From Paracoccaceae bacterium Fryx2 (GTDB lineage: Bacteria; Pseudomonadota; Alphaproteobacteria; Rhodobacterales; Rhodobacteraceae): DNA of 64,000 nt. Position 1 is the stretch's first letter; every line of letters starts with the position of its first letter. The notes beneath the pieces are model-generated. The model searched no databases, was not told where the DNA came from, and worked only from the letters and a program-made list of their open reading frames with translations. This document shows positions 51,681-62,227 of the stretch, piece by piece. The stretch is from NCBI GenBank assembly GCA_032334235.1, contig JAVSGI010000005.1, positions 62,001-126,000 of the forward strand, given 5' to 3'. Both the position numbers and the translations under genes were made by a program.

Positions 51681-51701
51681 GCGGGGGCAGACAGCCCCCG
51701 C
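51681..51701. terminator. Hairpin between scpA and a convergent gene
   Basis: Perfect 8-bp arms GCGGGGGC and GCCCCCGC with a 5-base loop, midway between the convergent stops of scpA and the next gene. It has no T-run but suits a two-way transcription end. Confidence 0.5.
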
Positions 51702-51728
51702 TCTGCCCTCGACACTGCAACGCGGCGG

Positions 51729-52076
51729 TCAAAGATCGACTTCAGGCCCGCGTGGCACAACCGGCGCGATTTCGGTCGGCAGCTTGCGGCGGATGATGAT
51801 GTCGCCGTTCGGCAGCTTTTCCGGCGCGTGGTAATTCTGCAGATCGTCGATCATCGCGGCCAGCGCCTGCACCGCAGGCTTCATCTCGGCCATCGCCTCG
51901 GCCATGCCATCAAGCGCCGGTTCCATTTCCGACATCAGGCCGCGGAACAGCAGCTTGGCGCCCCTTTCCATCAGGCTGAGGCCGTCCTCCTCCGCCGCAG
52001 GGGGGGGCGCAACCTCCTGCGCCAGCGCGGGGCTCAGCGCGAGACACAGAACAAGCGGGGCAATCATCTGTTTCAT
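51729..52076 (-). CDS. Secreted helical protein of unknown function
   Basis: 115 residues. Signal MKQMIAPLVLCLALSPALAQ, then GLSLMERGAKLLFRGLMSEMEPALDGMAEAMAEMKPAVQALAAMIDDL, an amphipathic coil, then YHAPEKLPNGDIIIRRK. Proteins of this type are common in Rhodobacterales, often mislabelled as AAA ATPases; no nucleotide motif is present. The start at 52076 is fixed by the signal peptide. Periplasmic or outer-membrane associated; role unknown. Confidence 0.72.
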   Translation of the reverse strand: MKQMIAPLVLCLALSPALAQEVAPPPAAEEDGLSLMERGAKLLFRGLMSEMEPALDGMAEAMAEMKPAVQALAAMIDDLQNYHAPEKLPNGDIIIRRKLPTEIAPVVPRGPEVDL

Positions 52077-52119
52077 GCGCCCAACATAGGCGATGCGCGG
52101 TCCGATTTCCAGATGGGCG

Positions 52120-53157
52120 TCACAGCGCAAGCTCCAGCGTCACCGGAAAATGGTCCGATGCCGCCAGCAGCGCGTCGCGCAACGCGGGCTCTTTCCAGCA
52201 GGCCGGATCGTTGAACGGATGCCAGATCCGCCAGCGTGGCGCACCCGCCGCCAGATCGGGCGACACCATGATGAAATCCAGCAGCGCCTCGAAGAACCGC
52301 TGCTGTGGTGCCAGGTAGAAGCGGGCGGTGGTGGGGGTGACGCCGACCCGCTGGGTCAGCGCCATCTGCGCATGGGGGTCGTGCAGGCGCAGGGCGGGCT
52401 CGGCGTCGCTGCCCAGCACGATCTCAACCCCCGAGCGGCCGAACAGCTTTTCGTATTCGTCCAGCCCCGGACCGTCGTTCAGGTCGCCCAGCACGATCAC
52501 GCTGTCGCCCGCCGCCAGATGCGCCTCGATCCGCCCCCGCAGCCAGATGCATTGCGCCAGCTGCTTGCGGCGGTTGTCGATCGACAGGCGCAGGCCCTCG
52601 GCGTCGGTGCGCGCACCGTGCGGGGCCTTGGACTTGGCATGGACCCCGATCAGCCGCAGGCTGTGCCCTCCGACCATCACCGCCAGTTCCAGCGGCGGCT
52701 TTGAAAACCGGATGGTCTCGGGGGCGGCGTCGGTGTCCAGATCGTAGCGGAAAGCGCCGTCGAAGCGCGGCACGGTGGCCACCAGGCCCTTGCCGGGCGC
52801 CGTTCCCTGCGGGTCATGCGCCACCCTCAGCCGGTCAGGGTCATAGAGGAACGCAATCTCCTGATCGGTTTCCGAGGGAAAGCCGATCACCACCCGCCGG
52901 GCGCGCAGGCCGGCTTCGGCGGCAAAGCGTTCCAGCGCCCGCACGGTGGACCGGCGGCGGCCCTGGTTGGGCGCCTCGATCACCATCACCCCGTCGGCGT
53001 CAAGTGCGGTGAACACCCGGGCCAGAGCGGCCAGCTGTTCCCCCCGCGTCACGCCATAGCGCCCGGAAGGGCCGGCATCGGCCAGCGGGCGGTCATTGTC
53101 GTCGAACAGCCCGTTGAACCATTCGACATTGTAGGACGCCAGCCGCAGCACGGTCAT
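52120..53157 (-). CDS. Endonuclease/exonuclease/phosphatase-family protein
   Basis: 345 residues of the EEP fold. RLASYNVEWFNGLF (metal Asn), VMVIEAPNQGRRRSTVRALERF (metal Glu), LIGVHAKSKAPHG, VIVLGDLNDGPGLDEYEKLF and the closing SDHFPVTLEL (catalytic Asp-His) are in order. Substrate unknown: DNA, RNA or a phosphoester. It overlaps the next gene (53154) by 4 bp, so the two are coupled. Confidence 0.85.
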   Translation of the reverse strand: MTVLRLASYNVEWFNGLFDDNDRPLADAGPSGRYGVTRGEQLAALARVFTALDADGVMVIEAPNQGRRRSTVRALERFAAEAGLRARRVVIGFPSETDQEIAFLYDPDRLRVAHDPQGTAPGKGLVATVPRFDGAFRYDLDTDAAPETIRFSKPPLELAVMVGGHSLRLIGVHAKSKAPHGARTDAEGLRLSIDNRRKQLAQCIWLRGRIEAHLAAGDSVIVLGDLNDGPGLDEYEKLFGRSGVEIVLGSDAEPALRLHDPHAQMALTQRVGVTPTTARFYLAPQQRFFEALLDFIMVSPDLAAGAPRWRIWHPFNDPACWKEPALRDALLAASDHFPVTLELAL

Positions 53158-53837
53158 GCCGGGGTCCGGGCGGCAATCTCGGCCCAGGCCTCGTTGATCG
53201 CGATCAGGCGGCGTTCGGACAGTTTCACCGCCTCGGGCGGGACCCCCCGCGCGATCATCCGGTCGGGATGGCTGTCGCGCACCGAGCGTTTCCAGGCGGC
53301 GCGCGCCTCTTCCAGCGTGGCGCCCGGCGCCAGCCCCAGCACGTCATAGGGATCACGCGGCGCATCCGCGACGAAACGGGCGCGCAGCCCGCGAAAGCAG
53401 CGGTCGCCAAGGCCGAAGATTTGCGACACCTCGGCCAGGAACGCGTCTTCCTTCGGGTGATACTGCCCGTCGGCCAGCGCGATGTGAAACAGCCCCTCGA
53501 CCAGATCGGTCAGCACCGCATCCTCGCCCCGGAACATGGCGCGAATCTTGCGGGCATAGGTGTCGAATCCCGCCACGTCCTGACGGGCCAGATCGAACAC
53601 CCGTGCGGCATTGCCCTCCTCGCCGGGCGGTATCGCAAAGACCTGCCGGAAGGCCGCAACCTCGTCGCGCGTCACGGTGCCGTCGGCCTTGGCCATCTTG
53701 GCCCCCAGCGCGATCACCGCGATGGTGAAGCCGACCGAGCGTTCGGGGCTGCCGCGCAGCCGGTCGAACAGCCCCTCGAACCCCTCGCCGGAGGCAAGGG
53801 CCGTCAGGGCGTCTCGGATGCGTTCCCAGAAGGTCAT
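53154..53837 (-). CDS. TerB-like plus DnaJ-domain protein (DjlA-like)
   Basis: 227 residues. The TerB-like domain (IAVIALGAKMAKADGTVTRDEVAAFRQVF, LVEGLFHIALADGQYHPKEDAFLAEVS) covers about residues 35-150. A C-terminal J domain follows (DPYDVLGLAPGATLEEARAAWKRSVRDSHPDRM) with the HPD triad that stimulates Hsp70. No membrane segment is seen, unlike classical DjlA. Coupled to the EEP-family gene by a 4-bp overlap. Confidence 0.87.
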   Translation of the reverse strand: MTFWERIRDALTALASGEGFEGLFDRLRGSPERSVGFTIAVIALGAKMAKADGTVTRDEVAAFRQVFAIPPGEEGNAARVFDLARQDVAGFDTYARKIRAMFRGEDAVLTDLVEGLFHIALADGQYHPKEDAFLAEVSQIFGLGDRCFRGLRARFVADAPRDPYDVLGLAPGATLEEARAAWKRSVRDSHPDRMIARGVPPEAVKLSERRLIAINEAWAEIAARTPA

Positions 53838-53868
53838 GGTCCAAACATAAACCGCGCGGCGGGGGATG

Positions 53869-54357
53869 TCAGGTGAGGAATTTCTGCATCAGCACAAGGT
53901 CGAACCAGCGCCCGAACTTGTGGCCCACCTCGCGCAGCACCGCCACCTCGGCATAGCCGCAGGCGGCGTGGAAGGCCCGGCCTTGCGGGTTCCCGCCGCT
54001 GACCCCGGCGAAGATGGAATGGGCGCCGCCAGCGCGGGCATGATCTTCGATCGCGGTCAGCAGCGCCCGGCCCAGCCCCCGGCCACGCGCGGCCTCGCCC
54101 AGGATGATGGTGTGTTCCATGCAGCGCGCATAGCCCACCCCGCCGCGGAACTGCCCGTAGGTGGCAAATCCCGCCAGCGCGCCGTCAGCCTCGGCCACCA
54201 GCAGCGCCTGGCCGGCAGCGGTCCTGTCGGACAGTAGCCGTTCCAGATCGGCCAGAGTCTTTTCCGCAGAATTGAAGGTCACCAGAGTTTCGCGGATCAC
54301 CGGGTTCCAGATCGCCGCGATGGCGGGCAGATCGGCGGGGCAGGCGGGGCGGATCAT
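53869..54357 (-). CDS. GNAT-family N-acetyltransferase
   Basis: 162 residues. MIRPACPADLPAIAAIWNPVIRETLVTFNS at the start and IILGEAARGRGLGRALLTAIEDHARAGG with the acetyl-CoA-binding RGRGLG loop are typical, close to phosphinothricin-acetyltransferase relatives (NPQGRAFHAACGYAEVAVLREVG). The substrate cannot be named with confidence. The ATG at 54357 overlaps the stop of the VOC-like gene (ATGA); a longer frame upstream is a shadow. Confidence 0.85.
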   Translation of the reverse strand: MIRPACPADLPAIAAIWNPVIRETLVTFNSAEKTLADLERLLSDRTAAGQALLVAEADGALAGFATYGQFRGGVGYARCMEHTIILGEAARGRGLGRALLTAIEDHARAGGAHSIFAGVSGGNPQGRAFHAACGYAEVAVLREVGHKFGRWFDLVLMQKFLT

Positions 54358-54968
54358 TCCAGCACCCGGACCCCGTGCGGCGTGTCGAAAGTGGCGCGCA
54401 TCGCCTTTTCCGGGCCGGGCAAAAGGACCAGCCGTGCGTCGTCGAGTCGCGGGCCGAGCAGCGCCGCAAGCGTGTCGGCCGACGGGTGTGCCACCTCCAG
54501 TCGCCGCAGCCGAACCCCGGCATCGGGCAGCGCCCGCGCCGGATGCGCCGGGCCCTGCCATTCGATCAGCGCCGGAAAGCAGCCGTCGAACGGCAGGCGG
54601 CCATCGGCGGGCACCGCCATGCGCCAGCGGTAATCGCCGCGCGCCAGCGCCACCGGCACGCCGACGCCTGCGGGCGAGGCCGCAACCTCGGCCTCCAGAT
54701 CGTCGCAGCGCGCCACCCAGTTGGTCAGGCGCGGCTGCCCGGCGAAGGCATCCAGATCGAACCAGCGCGGCCAGGCGGGGCGGGGCGCGGCGGGGTCGGC
54801 CGCGATCACCTCCAGATACAGATCCCCCAGCCCCAGCAGCCGGTTGTGGGTCGCCATGTGCGGATGCTGCCCGCCGCCCGCCAGCGCCACGCCAAGGGCC
54901 GCCTCCACCGCCGCCACACCCTCGTCCAGCGTCAGGGCCGACACGGCCAGATGATCGAAGGCCAGCAT
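54354..54968 (-). CDS. Glyoxalase-like (VOC superfamily) domain protein
   Basis: 204 residues. FDHLAVSALTLDEGVAAVEAALGVALAGGGQHPHMATHNRLLGLGDLYLEVIAAD matches the glyoxalase-like domain family, in which a His and a Glu (here in FDHLAV and YLEVI) may hold a metal. Substrate unknown. It lies between ppx and the GNAT gene, with overlaps or 3-bp gaps, so all three are probably one unit. Confidence 0.8.
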   Translation of the reverse strand: MLAFDHLAVSALTLDEGVAAVEAALGVALAGGGQHPHMATHNRLLGLGDLYLEVIAADPAAPRPAWPRWFDLDAFAGQPRLTNWVARCDDLEAEVAASPAGVGVPVALARGDYRWRMAVPADGRLPFDGCFPALIEWQGPAHPARALPDAGVRLRRLEVAHPSADTLAALLGPRLDDARLVLLPGPEKAMRATFDTPHGVRVLE

Positions 54969-54971
54969 GTC

Positions 54972-56531
54972 TCAGGCCTCGGGCATGGTGACGCGGCCGG
55001 TGGCGCGCAGCGCCTGCGCCAGCGCGTTGAACCGTGATTGCGCCACCTCGCCGAACAGCCCCTGACCGCGCTCCGTCAGCGCCAGTTCCAGTTGCCGTTT
55101 CTTCGGCTGCCAGCGCAGCGCGCCCGCGGTTTCGGGGTCGGCGATCGAGAACATCGCGCCGAAGCGCATCGCCTTGCCCAGCACCTCGGCCTCGCGGATC
55201 TCGTCATCCGACAGCAGGCGGAACAGCGGTTCCAGCCGCGACCCGGCGCGCGAGTTCTTGTAGCGGTGCAGCAGCGACAGGCCCAGAAACACCCGCCCTG
55301 GATGGTCGAGCCCGCCAAGGTTGGCGCGTGTCGCGTTGTCGAAACAGACCTCGGCGCGGTAATCGGGGTGGGCGCGCCAGGTGGTGTCATGCAGCAGGCA
55401 CGCCGCCTTGATCAGCCGCAGCCGGTCGGGGGCGGCGTCGCAGAACAGGGGTTCGAGAAAGGCGAACAGCTTCTTGCCGAAGCCGGGCATCCGCGCCGAG
55501 GTCGCCTCGGCCACCCGCGCCGCCTCCAGCAGCGGGTCGCGGGCGCGCAGCCGCTCGGGCATCTGTTCATAAAGCACCCCTTCGCGGATGCCATAGGCCG
55601 AGATGTCGATTTCCGACGGCTTGAACACCCGCACCAGTTCGCGCAGCACCTCCACCGCCAGCGGCACCAGTTCCATCCGGTCGGAGGAGGTGCCGGTGCG
55701 CGCCCGCAGCACGGCATGGTCGGACGTGTCGATCCAGTCGAGGGTGTCGAGCAGGGCGGCGGGCATCATGCGGTATTCGTGCAGCACGGTCAGCGGATAG
55801 GCGCGCCGGTCCATGTCAAGCCGCCCGATCACCCGCCAAGAGCCGCCGACCAGATAGATCCGTTCGCCCTCCGACCGCAGCTTGTCCTTCAGGTCTTCCA
55901 GAATGGCCGCGATATGGGCCTGACGCTTCTTCGGCCCGCCCTCGACCTGCTGCAGCCGGAACGGCCCCAGCGCCGAGGTGGCCCGCCTGCCGACCTTGCC
56001 GCCCCCGATCCGTGCCAGTTCCATCGAGTTGCCGCCGATGTCGCAGACCATGCCGCGCGCCTCGGGCCAGCCCAGCAGCACGCCCTGCGCCGACAGCCGC
56101 GCCTCTTCGTCGCCGTCGATCACCCAGAGCCGGAGCCCGGTTTCGCGCAGCACCTCTGCCTGGAAGTCGGGGCCGTCGCTGGCCTCGCGCACCGCCGCCG
56201 TCGCCACCACGGTCATCGGAGAAATGCCCATGCCTTCGGCCAGCAGGGCAAAGCGGCGCAGGGCCATCAGCGCCCGCACCCGGCCGCGCGGGTTCAGCAC
56301 GCCGGTTTCCGCCAGCCCCTGACCCAGACCGCACATCACCTTCTCGTTGTAGAAATACGCGGGCGACCGCGCCGCGCCGTCGAACACCACCATCCGGACC
56401 GAGTTCGACCCGACATCGACCACCCCGACCCGGCTCAGCGCCCGGGCCGAGGGGTCTTCGAACAGGGGGCGGCCAAAGGGACCGACCTCGCCCGCGTGGC
56501 TGCGGCTTTCGACGTCTGCGGGTTCTGCCAT
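54972..56531 (-). CDS. ppx: Exopolyphosphatase / Ppx-GppA family
   Basis: 519 residues. The actin-like ATPase fold shows VGVVDVGSNSVRMVVFDG, VVATAAVREASDGPDF, VIDGDEEARLSAQGVLLG and MVCDIGGNSMELARIG (catalytic Glu nearby in GDEEARL). The C-terminal HD-like half has HDTTWRAHPDYRAEVCFDNATRANLGGLDHPGR. It shortens polyphosphate or pppGpp. It lies 107 bp downstream of ppk on the same strand, giving a synthesis-degradation pair. Confidence 0.9.
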   Translation of the reverse strand: MAEPADVESRSHAGEVGPFGRPLFEDPSARALSRVGVVDVGSNSVRMVVFDGAARSPAYFYNEKVMCGLGQGLAETGVLNPRGRVRALMALRRFALLAEGMGISPMTVVATAAVREASDGPDFQAEVLRETGLRLWVIDGDEEARLSAQGVLLGWPEARGMVCDIGGNSMELARIGGGKVGRRATSALGPFRLQQVEGGPKKRQAHIAAILEDLKDKLRSEGERIYLVGGSWRVIGRLDMDRRAYPLTVLHEYRMMPAALLDTLDWIDTSDHAVLRARTGTSSDRMELVPLAVEVLRELVRVFKPSEIDISAYGIREGVLYEQMPERLRARDPLLEAARVAEATSARMPGFGKKLFAFLEPLFCDAAPDRLRLIKAACLLHDTTWRAHPDYRAEVCFDNATRANLGGLDHPGRVFLGLSLLHRYKNSRAGSRLEPLFRLLSDDEIREAEVLGKAMRFGAMFSIADPETAGALRWQPKKRQLELALTERGQGLFGEVAQSRFNALAQALRATGRVTMPEA

Positions 56532-56638
56532 GGCATCCCTCTGCGGTTGAGTCGCGGCGGACCATGGGGCCTTGGCCGCACGGCGTCAATCCTGTGCAAG
56601 GCTGCCATGGTCAAGGTGTTGACCAAAAAGGGAAACTT

Positions 56639-58858
56639 TCAGACGATGGACTCATCCCGCGGGTGCGCCAGATGCGGCACGTCCTTGGCCCCGGCCGTGC
56701 CGCGCCCGGAAAGCGACGGGTTTTCCATGAAGAACGTATGGCAGTTGAACAGCGCCTCGGTTCCCGCCTGAAGATGGCGGCTGTAGCGACCGTCGGGCGA
56801 CAGCACCCAGCTTTGCGCCTCGTCCGCCAGATTGGCGGCCATGATCTGGCTGACGATCTGCGCCTTGACGGTGGGGTTGTGCGCCTCGACCAGCGTTTCG
56901 ACCCGCCGCGTCAGGTTGCGGCCCATCCAGTCGGCCGAGGACAGGAACACCCGCGCCTTCTTCGACGGCAGCCCGTGGCCGTTGCCGAAACAGACGATGC
57001 GGCTGTGTTCCAGAAAGCGCCCGACCACCGACTTGACCCGGATGTTCTCGCTGAGGCCGACCACGCCGGGGCGCAGGCCGCAGATGCCGCGCACCACGAG
57101 GCTGATCTTCACCCCGGCCTGGCTTGCGGCATAAAGCGCGTCGATCACTTCCGGCTCGATGATGCTGTTGACCTTGACCCAGATTTCGGCTGGGCGGCCG
57201 GCGCGGGCATGGTCGGCCTCGGCGGCGATCAGGTCGAGCAGGCGCGACTTCAGGCTGATCGGGGCGATCGCCAGGTTTTCCAGCCCCTCGGGCTGCACAT
57301 AGCCCGACAGGTAGTTGAACACCTTGGTTGCATCGCGCCCCAGCGCGGGGTCGCAGGTGAAGAACGACAGGTCGGTGTAGATCCGCGCGGTGATCGGGTG
57401 GTAGTTGCCGGTGCCGTAATGGGTGTAGGTCACGAGGTTCTCGCCCTCGCGCCGCACCACGGTGCTGATCTTGGCATGGGTCTTGTAGTGGATGAAGCCA
57501 TAGACCACATGCGCCCCGGCCCGCTCCAGCCGGCGGCTCTGGCGGATGTTGGCGGCCTCGTCGAAGCGGGCCTTCAGCTCGACCAGCGCCGTCACCGACT
57601 TGCCGGCCTCGGCGGCCTCGCAAAGTGCTGCGACAATCGGGCTGTCGTGGCTGGTGCGGTAGAGCGTCTGCTTGATTGCCAGCACGTTGGGGTCGCGCGC
57701 CGCCTGTTCCAGAAAGCGGATCACCAGGTTGAACGTCTCGTAGGGGTGGTGCAGCAGCATGTCCTTCTGGCGGATCGCGGCAAACATGTCGCCGTCGTGA
57801 TCCTCCACCCTTTCGGGCACGCGCGGCGTGAAGGTCGGCCACAGCAGGTCGGCACGTGCCGAGAGCACCAGTTCCTTCAGGTCGGCAATGCCAAGCAGGC
57901 CGCGCACCTCGACCACCTCGTCCTCGGTCACGCCGAGTTCGGCCATGATCAGCGCGCGCAGTTCGGCCGGGGCTCCGGCCGAGATCTTCATCCGGATCAC
58001 CTCGCCGCGCCGCCGCCGTTTCAGCGCGGTCTCGAATTCGCGCACCAGGTCTTCGGCCTCGTCCTCGACCTCCAGATCGCTGTCGCGCAGCACCCGGAAG
58101 GCGCAGTGGCCACAGTCGGTGTAGCCCGGGAACAGCATGTCGAGATGCAGCAGCAGCAGTTCTTCCAGCGGCAGGAAGCGGTGCTCGCCCGGCTTGGCGG
58201 GCAGCGCCACGAACCGCGCGATCTGCTGCGGAATCGGCAGCAGCGCCTGCAGCGTGCGGTGGTCGGTCATCCGTTCCAGTTCCAGCCCAAGGCAGAAGCC
58301 GGTGTTGGGGATGAACGGGAAGGGATGCGCCGGGTCGATTGCCAGCGGCGACAGCACCGGGAACACCTTGTTCAGGAAATGCGCCTCGAGAAACTTCAGG
58401 TCGCGCGCCGTCAACTTGGACCGGGTCAGCAGGGTGATGCCCTCGGCCTCCATCTCGCGTTTCAGCTTCTTGAAGACGATCTGCTGCGACCGCATCAGGC
58501 GGCGGGCATCGGTGTCGATCAGGACAAGCTGTTCGGCTGGGCTGCGCCCGTCTTCCGACAGGGTGGCATTGCCGCTGCGCGCCAGTGCGCGCAGGCCCGC
58601 CACCCGGACGGTGTAGAACTCGTCGAGGTTGGTTGCCGAGATCGACAGGAAGCGCATCCGTTCCAGCAGCGGCACCGCCGGGTTCGACGCCTCTTCCAGC
58701 ACGCGCCAGTTGAAGGCCAGCCAGCTCAACTCTCGGTTGAAGAACCGCCGCGGGCCGGCGGTTTCCTCGGGGCCCAGCACCTCGGGCGTCGGGAAGGGGG
58801 AATTGAGGAAATCGGCTTCAGTGTTGACGGGCTGGGCGCGGCGGGAAACGATCGGCAT
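56639..58858 (-). CDS. ppk1: Polyphosphate kinase 1
   Basis: 739 residues. The N-terminal [21 protein letters not shown] and [20 protein letters not shown] are PPK1 signatures; the autophosphorylated His is in [22 protein letters not shown], and the C-terminus has [11 protein letters not shown] and [15 protein letters not shown]. It makes polyphosphate from ATP. The ATG at 58858 is preferred (MPIVSRRAQ); one at 58882 overlaps the hda-like gene upstream. Only 4 bp separate the two genes. Confidence 0.94.
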   Translation of the reverse strand: MPIVSRRAQPVNTEADFLNSPFPTPEVLGPEETAGPRRFFNRELSWLAFNWRVLEEASNPAVPLLERMRFLSISATNLDEFYTVRVAGLRALARSGNATLSEDGRSPAEQLVLIDTDARRLMRSQQIVFKKLKREMEAEGITLLTRSKLTARDLKFLEAHFLNKVFPVLSPLAIDPAHPFPFIPNTGFCLGLELERMTDHRTLQALLPIPQQIARFVALPAKPGEHRFLPLEELLLLHLDMLFPGYTDCGHCAFRVLRDSDLEVEDEAEDLVREFETALKRRRRGEVIRMKISAGAPAELRALIMAELGVTEDEVVEVRGLLGIADLKELVLSARADLLWPTFTPRVPERVEDHDGDMFAAIRQKDMLLHHPYETFNLVIRFLEQAARDPNVLAIKQTLYRTSHDSPIVAALCEAAEAGKSVTALVELKARFDEAANIRQSRRLERAGAHVVYGFIHYKTHAKISTVVRREGENLVTYTHYGTGNYHPITARIYTDLSFFTCDPALGRDATKVFNYLSGYVQPEGLENLAIAPISLKSRLLDLIAAEADHARAGRPAEIWVKVNSIIEPEVIDALYAASQAGVKISLVVRGICGLRPGVVGLSENIRVKSVVGRFLEHSRIVCFGNGHGLPSKKARVFLSSADWMGRNLTRRVETLVEAHNPTVKAQIVSQIMAANLADEAQSWVLSPDGRYSRHLQAGTEALFNCHTFFMENPSLSGRGTAGAKDVPHLAHPRDESIV

Positions 58859-58862
58859 GGTG

Positions 58863-59552
58863 TCAATATCCTTTGCCCGCATCGGGCCTTTCGATCAGGT
58901 CGGCGGCAAGTTGGCGGGTGATGGCGCGGCCCTCGGCCAGGGCATGGGCATCAAGCCGGGCGACAACGGCACGGGCGGCGTCGAACGACCGGTCGATGCG
59001 CTGCACCAGCCAGGGGATCAGCGCAGGCGGCACGGCAATCTGGCGGTCAGCGAACTGCTTGACCAGCACGGCCGACAGCAGCGCGTCATCGGGGCCGCTC
59101 AGCCGGATCAGCGCGGCCGACTGCATCCGGCTGGCAAGGTCGGGCAAGGTCAGCCCCCAGTCGCGCGGCGGGCTGGCGGCGGTGACCAGCAGCGCAGCCC
59201 CCGCGGCGGCCGCGAGGTTGTGCAGATGGAACAGCGCATGTTCGCCGCCGGGGCTGGCGGCCAGCGTCTCGGCATCCTCGACCGCGACGGCGCCGCGCGC
59301 CAACAGCGCGGGCAGGTCGGCCGCACCCAGATCGCCCGCAGCTACCAGCGCCGCCCCGGACGCCTGCGCCCAGACATGCGCGAGATGGGTCTTGCCCGCC
59401 CCGGCCGGCCCCACCAGCAGCATCTTGCCCTGCGGCCAGTCGCGCCAGCCATCCAGCGTGGCCAGCGCCAGCGCATTGCCGGGCGACACGAAGAAATCGC
59501 AGCGCCCCAGCGCCGCGCGGGTCGGCAGATCGAACGCCAGCTGGCGGTTCAC
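58863..59552 (-). CDS. hdaA: HdaA-like DnaA-related AAA+ protein
   Basis: 229 residues, starting at a GTG that overlaps the stop of the preceding AI-2E gene (GTGA). (M)[19 protein letters not shown] with the N-terminal QLxFDLP clamp-binding motif, the AAA+ Walker [14 protein letters not shown] (residues 47-59), Walker B AVAVEDAE, and the C-terminal [21 protein letters not shown]. This is the alphaproteobacterial Hda type, which with the sliding clamp stimulates ATP hydrolysis by DnaA after initiation. Followed by ppk1 4 bp later. Confidence 0.88.
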   Translation of the reverse strand: MNRQLAFDLPTRAALGRCDFFVSPGNALALATLDGWRDWPQGKMLLVGPAGAGKTHLAHVWAQASGAALVAAGDLGAADLPALLARGAVAVEDAETLAASPGGEHALFHLHNLAAAAGAALLVTAASPPRDWGLTLPDLASRMQSAALIRLSGPDDALLSAVLVKQFADRQIAVPPALIPWLVQRIDRSFDAARAVVARLDAHALAEGRAITRQLAADLIERPDAGKGY

Positions 59553-60628
59553 CCCTCGTCCTCCTGCTGTTCCAGGGCGGCGCGGCCGCGATAGAGCAGG
59601 CTTTCCTTGTAGCGCATGATGCCAAAGCGGGTCAGCACCCCGAACGAGGCCGCCACCGGCACCGCCACCAGCATCCCGACAAAGCCGAACACCGTCCCGA
59701 AGGCTGACAGCGCGAACAGCAGCCACACCGGATGCAGCCCGACCGAACTGCCCACCAGACGCGGCGTGATGATGTTGCCTTCGAGGAACTGCCCGAAAGC
59801 GAAGATCAGCGCCACCAGCCCGATCGACAGCCAGTCGCCCCAGAACTGGAACAGCGCCAGCCCGATCGCCAGCGCGCCGCCGACCAGCGCCCCGACATAC
59901 GGGATGAAGGTGATGGCCCCGGCAATCGCGCCGACCACGATGCCGAACTGCAACCCCGCCAGCATCAGCGTCACCGAATAGAAGGTGCCCAGCACCAGAC
60001 AGACCGAAATCTGCCCGCGCACGAAGGCCGCCAGCACCCGGTCGATTTCCGACGCGAGGTGACGCACCACCGGGGCATGGTCGCGCGGCAGCCAGGCGTC
60101 GATCTTGGCCACCATGTGATCCCAGTCGAGCAGCAGGTAGAACGACACCACCGGCACCACGACGATGAACACCACCGCGTTGATCACCCCCAGCGCCGAC
60201 CCCAGCAGCGAATTGGCCAGTTTCAGCCCCTGCGCCTGGATCGTGGCGCCGATCGACAGCAGGGTCTTGCGGATGGTCGAGGTCTCGTCGGTCAGCTCGG
60301 GGAACCGGTTCATCAGGAAGGTCTGCAACTGCTCGAAGATCGCGGGGGTGGCGTTGATCAGCGCGGTCAGCTGGCTGACAAGGGTCGGAATTACCGCCAG
60401 CACCAGCAGCACCGCCACCATCGCCATGCCGAGCGAGATGATGGTGGTCGCCAATACCCGACTGATGCCCGCGCGCTGCAGCCGGTCGGCCAGCGGGTCG
60501 AGGAAATAGGCAATCGCCCCGCCCACGATGAAGGGCAGGATCACGCCGCCCAGAAACCACAGCACCACCAGAAATGCGAGCGCGGCGACGCCCCAGTATT
60601 TCGCCTGTTGCTGGATCGGCAGGGCCAT
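59549..60628 (-). CDS. AI-2E family transporter (PerM-like permease)
   Basis: 359 residues with about eight membrane segments: VAALAFLVVLWFLGGVILPFIVGG, LATTIISLGMAMVAVLLVLAVIPTLVSQL, FIVVVPVVSFYLLLDWDHM and GAIAGAITFIPYVGALVGGALAIGLALFQFWGDW. The YLLLDWDHM and FIPYVG segments are typical of the UPF0118/PerM family. The substrate is unknown; the name AI-2E is historical. It heads the group with hdaA, ppk1 and ppx, tightly packed. Confidence 0.88.
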   Translation of the reverse strand: MALPIQQQAKYWGVAALAFLVVLWFLGGVILPFIVGGAIAYFLDPLADRLQRAGISRVLATTIISLGMAMVAVLLVLAVIPTLVSQLTALINATPAIFEQLQTFLMNRFPELTDETSTIRKTLLSIGATIQAQGLKLANSLLGSALGVINAVVFIVVVPVVSFYLLLDWDHMVAKIDAWLPRDHAPVVRHLASEIDRVLAAFVRGQISVCLVLGTFYSVTLMLAGLQFGIVVGAIAGAITFIPYVGALVGGALAIGLALFQFWGDWLSIGLVALIFAFGQFLEGNIITPRLVGSSVGLHPVWLLFALSAFGTVFGFVGMLVAVPVAASFGVLTRFGIMRYKESLLYRGRAALEQQEDEG

Positions 60629-60886
60629 GTGGCGGCATCCTTTTTTGTTATCCCGTCATATTGCCCCTGCGCGCCAGCCTTGCAAGAGGCACCCGGCCCG
60701 CAGCAGCCCCCCGAATCCCGCCGCGCGACCATGGGATGTGCCTGTGACAGGAACGTGATGGTCGGGGGGCATCGGGCATTCTCCCACTCCGCAACGCCCG
60801 CGCAAGACCGGAAAGACGCGCCGCACCTTGCCCGGAAGCGGTGGACCCGCTAGGAACGGGGCCGAAACATCATCGAGGCTCCCGCA

Positions 60887-62224
60887 ATGCGTCTGACCCG
60901 CTATTTCCTGCCCGTGCTGAAAGAAAACCCGTCCGAGGCGCAGATTGTCAGCCATCGCTACATGCTGCGGGCCGGGATGATCAAGCAGCAGGCGGCGGGG
61001 ATCTATTCGTGGCTGCCGCTGGGGCTGCGGGTGCTGAAACGCATCGAGCAGATCGTGCATGAGGAACAGGTGCGCGCCGGGCACATCCCCTTGCTGATGC
61101 CGACGCTGCAACCGGCGGATCTCTGGCGCGAATCCGGGCGCTATGACGATTACGGCCAGGAAATGCTGCGCATCAAGGACCGGCACGAGCGCGAGATGCT
61201 TTACGGCCCGACCAACGAGGAGATGATCACCGACATCTTCCGCGCCCATGTCACCAGCTACAAGGACCTGCCGCTGACGCTCTACCACATCCAGTGGAAG
61301 TTCCGCGACGAGATGCGGCCGCGCTTCGGCGTGATGCGGGGGCGCGAGTTCCTGATGAAGGACGGCTACAACTTCGACCTCACGAAAGAGGACGCGCTGC
61401 ACGCCTACAACCGCCATCTGGTCAGCTACCTGCGCACCTATGAACGCATGGGCCTGCAGGCGATCCCGATGCGGGCGGATTCAGGCCCGATCGGCGGTGA
61501 CGACACGCACGAGTTTCTCGTACTCGCCGCGACCGGCGAGTCCGAGGTGTTCTATGACAGCGCGGTGACCGAAATCCGGCTGGGCGCGCGCGAGATCGAC
61601 TATGACGACAAGGCGCAATGCGCGGCCGTGATGGAGGAGTTCACCTCGCTCTACGCGCGCACCGACGAAACCCACGACGCGGGCCTGTTCGACGCCATCC
61701 CCGAGGGGCGCCGCAAATCTGCGCGCGGCATCGAGGTCGGGCAGATCTTCTACTTCGGCACCAAGTATTCCGAACCGATGGGGGCGAATGTCGTCACGCC
61801 GGACGGGGCCCGCGTGCCGGTCCACATGGGCTCGCACGGCATCGGCGTCAGCCGCCTGCTGGGCGCGATCATCGAGGCGAGCCATGACGACAAGGGCATC
61901 ATCTGGCCCGAAGGTGTCACGCCGTTCCATGTCGGGATCGTCAACCTCAAGCAGGGCGACGCGGGCACCGATGCCGCCTGCGCCGGGCTGGAAAAGGCGC
62001 TGGTCAAGGCCGGGCTCGACCCGCTTTATGACGACCGCGACGAACGTGCCGGGGCGAAATTCGCCACGATGGACCTGATCGGCCTGCCGTGGCGCATCAC
62101 CGTTGGCCCGCGCGGGCTGGCGGCGGGCAAGGTGGAACTGACCTCGCGCCGCACCGGCATTTCGGAAGAGTTGACGGCCGACGAGGCCGTGGCGCGGGTG
62201 GTGGCGATCTACGCCGCGATCTGA
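60887..62224 (+). CDS. proS: Prolyl-tRNA synthetase (short alphaproteobacterial type)
   Basis: 445 residues, lacking the insertion (editing) domain of the longer bacterial form. Class II motifs: [23 protein letters not shown] (motif 1), [25 protein letters not shown] (motif 2), [19 protein letters not shown] (motif 3), with an anticodon-binding C-terminal half ([12 protein letters not shown]... [25 protein letters not shown]). It attaches proline to tRNA-Pro. Two hairpins follow the stop. Confidence 0.95.
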   Translation: MRLTRYFLPVLKENPSEAQIVSHRYMLRAGMIKQQAAGIYSWLPLGLRVLKRIEQIVHEEQVRAGHIPLLMPTLQPADLWRESGRYDDYGQEMLRIKDRHEREMLYGPTNEEMITDIFRAHVTSYKDLPLTLYHIQWKFRDEMRPRFGVMRGREFLMKDGYNFDLTKEDALHAYNRHLVSYLRTYERMGLQAIPMRADSGPIGGDDTHEFLVLAATGESEVFYDSAVTEIRLGAREIDYDDKAQCAAVMEEFTSLYARTDETHDAGLFDAIPEGRRKSARGIEVGQIFYFGTKYSEPMGANVVTPDGARVPVHMGSHGIGVSRLLGAIIEASHDDKGIIWPEGVTPFHVGIVNLKQGDAGTDAACAGLEKALVKAGLDPLYDDRDERAGAKFATMDLIGLPWRITVGPRGLAAGKVELTSRRTGISEELTADEAVARVVAIYAAI

Positions 62225-62227
62225 CGG

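Noticed and set aside
56012-58921. 969-codon open frame antisense to ppx and ppk1
   Set aside because: Shadow of two well-supported genes; composition is typical for a reverse frame in GC-rich DNA.
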